From Candidatus Poribacteria bacterium (GTDB taxonomy: Bacteria > Poribacteria > WGA-4E > PCPOR2b): a DNA stretch of 12,932 nucleotides. Made by a program: the position numbers and the translations under genes. Shown piece after piece: positions 7,835-12,932 of this stretch. Each line of letters opens with the position of its first letter. The stretch's first letter is position 1. Where the stretch lies: assembly GCA_027296925.1 (NCBI GenBank), contig JAPUIP010000282.1, forward strand, positions 1 to 12,932. The letters are read 5' to 3'. Under the pieces are notes generated by a model, which worked only from the letters and a program-made list of their open reading frames with translations, did not search any database and was not told where the DNA came from.

Positions 7835-7867
7835 TACCTCGCTGTACCACTGCGAAAATAAGTGAAG

Positions 7868-8863
7868 ATGAGCAAACGACTCTTTTTCTCCAAGATCCTA
7901 TTTCCGACAGCAATTGCAGTTACCGTCAGCTATTTCTTGTTGTCGCAGATTTCAATCCAAAGCATTCCTGAAACGCTCGGACGGCTGCCGATTTTGTCAT
8001 TGGCGATCGGGTTGGGTTTGTATTGCATATTCATCTGGACAAAAGCCCTCCGCTTCCGGGAACTGCTGCTGATTGATCTACCGGTCCGGCAACTTTTCCC
8101 GATCCTCGCTTTGTACACCTTCTGGGGAAATCTCCTCCCGATGCGGAGTGGTGATCTATCTTACATCTACCTGATGAAACGTCGGGAGCAGATCGATGGC
8201 ACGAAGAGCATCGCGTCACTCATACTCGCAAGCTTCATCGACCTGGCCCTGCTCATCGCGCTGATGGTTGGTACGGGCTGGGCACTCCGCTCCCACCTTG
8301 ATGGGCGACTGTCTTATGCTACCCTTTACCTCGGCCCCACCCTGATCGGCTTCACGCTCATGACCTTGATGGGGATGGCTTGCATTGCGCCCAAGGCTTG
8401 CGTCGCGATCGCGGATTACTGCACTAAGCCTTTGCTGCGCTGGAAGCGGCCGTTCGTCTACTGGTTCACGAACCGGTGCCTTGCGGTGGTTCATGAGCTG
8501 ACTCGGCTCCGCCTGAACCGGAGGTTTTTCAAAGTCTGGGGGTATTCCCTCATCAGCCTGGGTTTTCGCTTCGGATTTCAGTGTTACCTTGTCCGCGAGA
8601 TGGGGATTGCTGTGTCAGTTATGAGTTTGCTCTTCGCACTGGCGTTTACTAACATCTTCAATCTGCTGCCCATCCAAAGTGTCGGGAACTTTGGGACGAT
8701 TGAAGCGCCGTTCGCGTGGGCGTTAATGTGCTTCGGCGCATCGAAAGAAATTGCCCTTGTCTCGGGGTTCAGCTTGCATCTGATTATTCTGCTCTACTGT
8801 TTGCCGCTCGGTGCTTACGGTTTTATCGGCACGAAACGTGAGACGGCAAATCAACAAAATTGA
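7868..8863 (+). CDS. LPG_synthase_TM (UPF0104) family integral membrane protein
   Basis: A 331-residue polytopic membrane protein with about eight hydrophobic segments, starting near residues 9-25. Family-type features are K-A-L-R-F-R-E-L-L after the second segment, the W-G-N-L-L-P-M-R-S-G-D loop, and L-P-I-Q-S-V-G-N-F-G-T-I-E-A-P near the C-terminus, matching the conserved LPxxxxGxxGxxE block. The family covers the flippase-like half of lysylphosphatidylglycerol synthases and many proteins of unknown function. The soluble aminoacyl-transferase domain is absent, so lysyl-PG synthesis should not be assumed. ATG 7868 is used; an in-frame GTG at 7862 would add two residues, and both have weak ribosome sites. 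The next gene begins 3 bp after the stop, so the two are probably cotranscribed. Confidence 0.85.
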   Translation: MSKRLFFSKILFPTAIAVTVSYFLLSQISIQSIPETLGRLPILSLAIGLGLYCIFIWTKALRFRELLLIDLPVRQLFPILALYTFWGNLLPMRSGDLSYIYLMKRREQIDGTKSIASLILASFIDLALLIALMVGTGWALRSHLDGRLSYATLYLGPTLIGFTLMTLMGMACIAPKACVAIADYCTKPLLRWKRPFVYWFTNRCLAVVHELTRLRLNRRFFKVWGYSLISLGFRFGFQCYLVREMGIAVSVMSLLFALAFTNIFNLLPIQSVGNFGTIEAPFAWALMCFGASKEIALVSGFSLHLIILLYCLPLGAYGFIGTKRETANQQN

Positions 8864-8866
8864 CTC

Positions 8867-9271
8867 ATGACAATTCCAGATCTTGAAGTCTTAATACAGG
8901 TGTTCAGAAAATATCCGGAGATTCAGGCGGTATATCTTTTCGGTTCTGTTGCTTCTAAAAAAACGCACGTGGAAAGCGATCTCGATTTGGGTATTGTGCC
9001 TCAAAGTGAATCCTTTCACCAGAGGCGATTGGAAATCCTCGCTGATTTGGCACGTTACGGTTTCTGCAATGTGGACCTTGTTTTTCTGGATACTGACGAC
9101 ATTGTGCTAAAGTACGAAGTGGTTCGGCAAAACCGGGTGATCTATCAGACGGAGGATTTTGATCGTGGCGAAATGTACTCCAAGATCGTGCGTCAGTATC
9201 TTGATTTTCTCCCGTATCTAGAGGTCCAACGTCAGGCATATAAGCGGAGGCTATTGGATGGTCAGACCTGA
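8867..9271 (+). CDS. mntA: MntA-type nucleotidyltransferase antitoxin
   Basis: A 134-residue minimal nucleotidyltransferase. It carries the complete GSX10DXD motif: G26-S27, then D38-L-D40, with a third acidic residue at D70 in N-V-D-L-V-F. Members of this family pair with HepT; MntA neutralises the HepT RNase by adding AMP residues to a Tyr near its active site. The C-terminal tail (about 95-134) is the usual short extension of MntA relatives. The final codons overlap by 14 bp the start of a hepT reading frame, the normal arrangement, but that hepT is truncated. The antitoxin appears intact with all catalytic acids, so it may be a recent orphan or act on another HepT elsewhere. Another nucleotidyltransferase role cannot be excluded. 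Confidence 0.85.
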   Translation: MTIPDLEVLIQVFRKYPEIQAVYLFGSVASKKTHVESDLDLGIVPQSESFHQRRLEILADLARYGFCNVDLVFLDTDDIVLKYEVVRQNRVIYQTEDFDRGEMYSKIVRQYLDFLPYLEVQRQAYKRRLLDGQT

Positions 9272-9461
9272 AGTGATACGCAAACGGTTAAACAGACTCG
9301 GTGATGGAGTGATGGGGAAATGGGCAAAACCGCTTCACCCAACCCCAATACCCCAACACCCTCTCAGCCGAGGGCAAGCTTCCAATGCCCAATCCCCCCG
9401 CGATGTGGGACTCCGAAGCTTACCACCGCAGAATTCTTACGTCGAACTCACATTACTCTAA
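9258..9461 (+). pseudogene. hepT: Truncated HepT (DUF86) toxin gene, N-terminus only
   Basis: The frame opens with MVRPEVIRKRLNRL (9258-9299), matching the N-terminus I recall for HepT/DUF86 proteins, and overlaps mntA by 14 bp as intact hepT genes do. After Leu14 the sequence becomes low-complexity and proline-rich, unlike HepT. The later HepT elements, including the catalytic R-x4-6-H-x-Y motif, are absent; I found no remnant of them up to 9547. The 67-codon open frame is therefore a 14-codon stub fused to unrelated DNA. The break coincides with the left end of the inverted repeat at 9300. Confidence 0.6.
9300..9360. repeat. Imperfect 25-bp inverted repeat at the hepT breakpoint
   Basis: The left arm 9300-9324 is G/T-rich (GGTGATGGAGTGATGGGG...) and the right arm 9336-9360 is its C/A-rich counterpart, with an 11-bp loop (AAACCG inside). 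Reading inward, GGTG, TGG, GT and TGGGG match between arms, with mismatches between these blocks. It does not end in a T-run, so terminator function is doubtful. The rest of the gap to 9547 holds two AAGCTT sites near 9375 and 9417 and no recognisable gene or clear promoter. It may be part of a small non-autonomous repeat element. Confidence 0.5.
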
Positions 9462-9547
9462 GTTGCCTGACTGGTTCCAAAGTCCCGTAGATTTCAACCC
9501 GTGCCAGGTTCATTCAGCATGAGATAAAAGCGCACCAGCCAATTTCC

Positions 9548-10306
9548 ATGATTACGACAACAGATCTCAGCAAACGTTTCGGCAAGTTGACGGCCGTTGA
9601 TCGCCTGACGATGCAGGTTGAAGCGGGCGAACTCTTCGGCTTCCTCGGCCCCAACGGTGCCGGAAAAACCACGACAATCAATATGCTAACGGGCTTGATT
9701 CGTCCCACATCCGGGACAGCGAGAATCTGCGGCTACGATATCCAGACCGAAGCGTTGCAGGTGAAGGCGATCACCGGACTGATGCCTGATACGCCGCACC
9801 TTTATGAAACCTTGACGGGGAGACAGTTTGTGCGCTTCGTCGCGGATCTCTACGAGATTGACGTCGGGCGATCCGAGCGCCGTATGGAAGAATTGCTGGA
9901 GGCGCTTGATCTCGCTCGTGCCGCTGATGAACTCATCAAAAGTTACTCCTACGGTATGCAGAAGAAGATCCTTTTGACAGCCGTGTTGGTACATGAGCCA
10001 CGTGTTCTATTTCTGGATGAACCGACGAGCGGGCTCGACCCCAAAAGCGCACGCACAGCAAAGGAGATCCTACGTGCGCTCTGCAATCGCGGTTGCACGG
10101 TGTTCATGACCACGCACATCCTTGAAATCGCGGAACGGGTCTGTGATCGAATCGGCATCATCAATGATGGAAAGCTGATTGCGGTTGGAACGATGGACGA
10201 GTTGCGGCGGAGCAATACCACCGCAGATTTGAGTCTGGAAGACATTTTCCTTGAACTCACAGGAAGTGGCGAGAACGGGGAACTGGCAAAGCTCTTAACA
10301 GAATAA
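9548..10306 (+). CDS. ABC transporter ATP-binding protein (ABC-2 exporter type)
   Basis: A 252-residue single nucleotide-binding domain. Motifs: Walker A GPNGAGKTT (34-42), degenerate signature S-Y-S-Y-G-M-Q-K-K (132-140), Walker B L-F-L-D157-E158 followed by PTSGLDP, and the H-loop His190. A SYGMQKK-type signature is common in ATPases of ABC-2 exporters (CcmA/NatA/BcrA-like), so it probably powers export of an unknown substrate. The short C-terminal region after residue 210 is not a recognised domain. No Shine-Dalgarno site is visible before the ATG. The partner permease that usually follows is missing; its stop overlaps by one base (TAATG) a 24-codon frame (10306-10380) that could be a permease relic or nothing. 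Confidence 0.93.
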   Translation: MITTTDLSKRFGKLTAVDRLTMQVEAGELFGFLGPNGAGKTTTINMLTGLIRPTSGTARICGYDIQTEALQVKAITGLMPDTPHLYETLTGRQFVRFVADLYEIDVGRSERRMEELLEALDLARAADELIKSYSYGMQKKILLTAVLVHEPRVLFLDEPTSGLDPKSARTAKEILRALCNRGCTVFMTTHILEIAERVCDRIGIINDGKLIAVGTMDELRRSNTTADLSLEDIFLELTGSGENGELAKLLTE

Positions 10307-10338
10307 TGGGAAAGGTATTGAAATCAGCGAAAAAGGAT

Positions 10339-10367
10339 GTGTTGCTCACAAAGAAATGTGCTATAAT
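10339..10367 (+). promoter_or_regulatory. Extended -10 promoter for the SLBB gene
   Basis: A perfect TATAAT (10362-10367) with TG one base upstream (10359-10360) makes an extended -10. The -35 position (10339-10344, GTGTTG) is poor, which extended -10 promoters tolerate. The leader to 10441 is about 67 nt and has AAGGAG at 10421-10426, 14 nt before the ATG, an unusually long spacing. Confidence 0.6.
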
Positions 10368-10440
10368 TTACACTTCTTGAGGGCTACCGGCAGTCGATGT
10401 GCTAAATCCAGATTTTGCAAAAGGAGACCAACCTATATCG

Positions 10441-12932
10441 ATGTATCGTGACCCGTTTCGTAAACATATCCTTCAAACCGCAGTTCTTATCCTATCCCTT
10501 TTTTTATTCACGTCAGCGGGATTTTCTCAAACAGATACCCCCTCGCCACCACTGAGTCAGTCCAATCCGGACGAAGAGGATGAATCACCGCCCTCTTCTT
10601 CTGAGCGCTCCGCTACGGAAGAAGAAAGGGCATCCCAAACTGTGGAAGAGCCAGAAGCGACCGAAGCAGAATCAGAGGAACCAGATGTTGAGAAAACAGA
10701 AGAAGCGAAGACAGAAGAAGATCCGCTGCCAGATCAAGTTAGCGATGCGCGGCTGAGACGTTTTGGCTACGACTACTTTGAGGGGGCACGTCAGCGCATC
10801 CACAATTTAGAGAGAACCCTGGTGGACGAGGGCATCCCGCCAGCCAGCATCAAAGATGCTATCAGCGGGTTCGTCGGCCCAATCGACATGATGAAAGGGA
10901 ATGTCAACGCAGTTGTTCCCCATAGTCGTATCCTTCGTCCCGGCGATCGACTCACGCTGATTTACTGGAGTGAGCAGAGCCCACTGGAACGTCGCGAAGT
11001 CGTCGTCGATCAGCAAGGCAACGTGATCCTTGCGGAAGTCGGCAGTCTTGTCGCACGCGGTATGACGCTCGATCAGTTCGAGCAAGCGGCGCAAAATGCA
11101 CTTTCCCGAAAACAGTTTGCAGACCTGAAACTTATCGCGACGCTGGATGCGCTACACACCATCCAGATCTTTATAACAGGGTATTCCTTTCGACCGGGGA
11201 GCTATGCCACCAGCGCTGTCACAACTTTATTTAATGCTTTGTATCTCAGTGGAGGACCAAGTGCAGATGGGGCTTTACGGGATATTCGTTTGCTGAGAAA
11301 TGGGGAAACTACCGGTGTAGATTTTTACCGGTATCTGATGTCAGGGGATTCCAGTCAGGATATACCGTTGATGGCGGGGGATACGATTTTCATCGGTCCG
11401 GTTGGTAGGCTGATTACTATTGAAGGAGAGGTCAAGCGGCCAGAGACATACGAACTGTCGCCGGATGAAGATTTCAATACACTCATCGAGATGGCAGGTG
11501 GACTCCGTCCGACTGGGTTTGCGAAGCGAATACGAATCGATTCAGTGGTGCCGAACCAGGAGCGGGTTTTGCGAGACTTAGATGTCTCGACCGAACCTCG
11601 CCCCAATCCACCGTTGTACGATGGTGATCGCGTTCAGATTTTGCCCATCCTGGATGAAGTGCTGAATGTCGTTCAATTGGAAGGCAAGGTCAGCCGTCCC
11701 GGCAGCTACGAACTTACATCAGGCATGAGGATCTCCGATCTAATCGCCAAAGCTGAGGATGTTCTGGAAGAAGCTTATCTGCCACGTGCGGATCTATTCC
11801 GGCTCAACGCTGACGGAAAAACAACAACATTAATCCCGATTGACCTGGCGAGGGCGTTGAGCAATGACGAAGTGCACGATATTCGCCTTCGTCAACGCGA
11901 TCGTTTCGTTGTGTACTCCAGATGGGACGTACAATGGATCGCCGAACGGATTGTCAATGCACAGGGGGCGGTGCAATCCCCTGGATCGTTTGAGCGATCT
12001 GACGATATGCACATCTCAGATCTCCTGATGCGTGCCGGGGGAGTGCTGCCAGAGGCGCATCTCGAACAGGCCATCCTTTTTCGATTAAACGAAAGACGGC
12101 AAATCGCAGAAGGTATTCCGGTCAATCTCGAAGCGGCTTTACGGAAAGACCCGACTGCCAACCTCCTCCTGAAAGATGGGGATGCGTTGGTGGTTCAGCG
12201 GTTCGATGAGGTGCGCTGGGTGCCGAATCGAGAAGTGACAATTACCGGCGCCGTCCTGAGACCCGGAACTTATCTACGCCTCGATAACATGCGGGTTTCC
12301 CAACTCCTCTTCCAGGCGGGTGGGATATTACCCCAGACCGCGACCACTGCGCTATTGATGCGTCGAAACGAGCAGTGGGAGGTCGCGGAGAGTCTGGTTG
12401 TCGATCTCGCCGGTGCGCTTGAAAAGCAGCGACAAGCGGATATCGCACTTCAAGATGGGGATAACCTCATCGTTTATACAGAAGCGGAGAGAGAATGGAA
12501 AGCTCCGCGTGAAGTTTCAATCACCGGTGCGGTCCAATTGCCGGGGGCTTATCGGCGAGTCGATGGTATGCGTGTTGGCGATCTACTCTTCCGGGCTGGC
12601 GGAGTATTGCCCAACGCCCACATCGAAAGAGTTGATCTGCGACGTTATCTCGCGGATGCGGAAAGGCTTGAAACCATCTCTGTCGATTTAAGCAAGGTAA
12701 TGGCTGGAGACACCGACGCCGACCTGCTGCTGCAAGATCGAGATTCCGTAATCGTCTCGACGATTCGTGAAGCGGCTTACTATCCGGAGCGCGTCGTTAC
12801 CGTCTATGGCGCTGTGCAGCGCCCGGATACCTACATGCGTACCGAAAACATGCGAGTTTCGGATCTGCTGTTTGTCGCTGGCGGTGTGCTGCCTGGCACA
12901 CGAGAGACGATCGAGGTTGCCCGTGCCCGTGG
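10441..12932 (+). CDS. Multi-SLBB polysaccharide export protein (3' end outside the window)
   Basis: The frame is open from ATG 10441 to the right edge (830 codons and 2 nt). Residues 1-30 form a signal peptide without a lipobox Cys. Residues 31-100 are a Glu/Pro/Ser-rich acidic linker. R-R-F-G-Y-D-Y-F (106-113) precedes the core, and a Poly_export (Wza-like) domain begins at L-R-P-G-D-R-L (166-172). SLBB repeats follow, starting near residues 241, 323, 408, 504, 599 and 691, plus a partial seventh at 785. The later ones share G-A-V-x-x-P-x-x-Y and D/Q-L-L-x-x-A-G-G-V/I-L-P at 93-94-residue spacing. Proteins of this class form outer-membrane or periplasmic channels for exopolysaccharide; Wza itself has few SLBB-type domains, so this one is unusually long. 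ATG is the only in-frame start before the signal peptide. Confidence 0.9.
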   Translation, partial: MYRDPFRKHILQTAVLILSLFLFTSAGFSQTDTPSPPLSQSNPDEEDESPPSSSERSATEEERASQTVEEPEATEAESEEPDVEKTEEAKTEEDPLPDQVSDARLRRFGYDYFEGARQRIHNLERTLVDEGIPPASIKDAISGFVGPIDMMKGNVNAVVPHSRILRPGDRLTLIYWSEQSPLERREVVVDQQGNVILAEVGSLVARGMTLDQFEQAAQNALSRKQFADLKLIATLDALHTIQIFITGYSFRPGSYATSAVTTLFNALYLSGGPSADGALRDIRLLRNGETTGVDFYRYLMSGDSSQDIPLMAGDTIFIGPVGRLITIEGEVKRPETYELSPDEDFNTLIEMAGGLRPTGFAKRIRIDSVVPNQERVLRDLDVSTEPRPNPPLYDGDRVQILPILDEVLNVVQLEGKVSRPGSYELTSGMRISDLIAKAEDVLEEAYLPRADLFRLNADGKTTTLIPIDLARALSNDEVHDIRLRQRDRFVVYSRWDVQWIAERIVNAQGAVQSPGSFERSDDMHISDLLMRAGGVLPEAHLEQAILFRLNERRQIAEGIPVNLEAALRKDPTANLLLKDGDALVVQRFDEVRWVPNREVTITGAVLRPGTYLRLDNMRVSQLLFQAGGILPQTATTALLMRRNEQWEVAESLVVDLAGALEKQRQADIALQDGDNLIVYTEAEREWKAPREVSITGAVQLPGAYRRVDGMRVGDLLFRAGGVLPNAHIERVDLRRYLADAERLETISVDLSKVMAGDTDADLLLQDRDSVIVSTIREAAYYPERVVTVYGAVQRPDTYMRTENMRVSDLLFVAGGVLPGTRETIEVARAR

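Noticed and set aside
9430..9547. tRNA or promoter in the gap before the ABC ATPase gene
   Set aside because: A GGTTCCAA-like stretch does not fold into a cloverleaf, and no -35/-10 pair with proper spacing stands out.
1..12932. CRISPR array, prophage or rRNA/tRNA genes
   Set aside because: No regularly spaced direct repeats with unique spacers, no phage structural genes and no conserved RNA sequences seen.

Overview
The window (about 13 kb, moderate GC) looks like a chromosomal stretch from a Gram-negative (diderm) bacterium. This rests on a lipoprotein-type TRAP binding protein, a Wza/SLBB-type polysaccharide export protein with an N-terminal signal peptide, and sigma70-like promoters with good Shine-Dalgarno sites. 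The mixture of unrelated single-copy genes, decayed fragments and a very long multi-SLBB protein would suit an uncultured lineage such as Poribacteria or a relative. That placement is only a guess, as no marker gene here settles taxonomy.

Layout, left to right. Positions 1-579 are non-coding or decayed: a two-part hairpin (56-87), three tandem 20-bp palindromic units (201-260), an N-terminal transposase remnant (299-424) and a sigma70-like promoter (454-483). The promoter serves a TAXI-family TRAP solute-binding lipoprotein (580-1623). Convergent to it lies a leftward block: a retropepsin-like aspartic protease (7673-7263), mutS (7149-4483), a hydantoinase B/5-oxoprolinase subunit (4362-2623, probable TTG start) and a 3'(2'),5'-bisphosphate nucleotidase (2584-1631). 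The last two are 38 bp apart and probably cotranscribed from a promoter just upstream of hyuB.

Rightward from about 7.8 kb: a strong extended -10 promoter, an LPG_synthase_TM/UPF0104 membrane protein (7868-8863), then 3 bp later an MntA-type nucleotidyltransferase antitoxin (8867-9271). Its partner hepT survives only as about 14 N-terminal codons and is cut off exactly where an imperfect inverted repeat begins (9299/9300). Next come an ABC-2-type ATPase with no permease beside it (9548-10306) and, from a second extended -10 promoter, a large secreted Poly_export/SLBB protein. That gene starts at 10441 and runs off the right edge after 830 codons, with six full SLBB repeats and part of a seventh.

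The genes do not form one obvious pathway. MutS repairs DNA mismatches, the bisphosphate nucleotidase clears PAP from sulfate metabolism, HyuB belongs to amide-ring hydrolysis, and TAXI captures solutes outside the cell for a TRAP carrier encoded elsewhere. The right end may open an envelope-polysaccharide locus. The most noteworthy observations are the broken MntA/HepT pair with a precise breakpoint, the multi-SLBB array, the 20-bp palindrome array, and the protease beside mutS. I found no clearly new multi-gene system.
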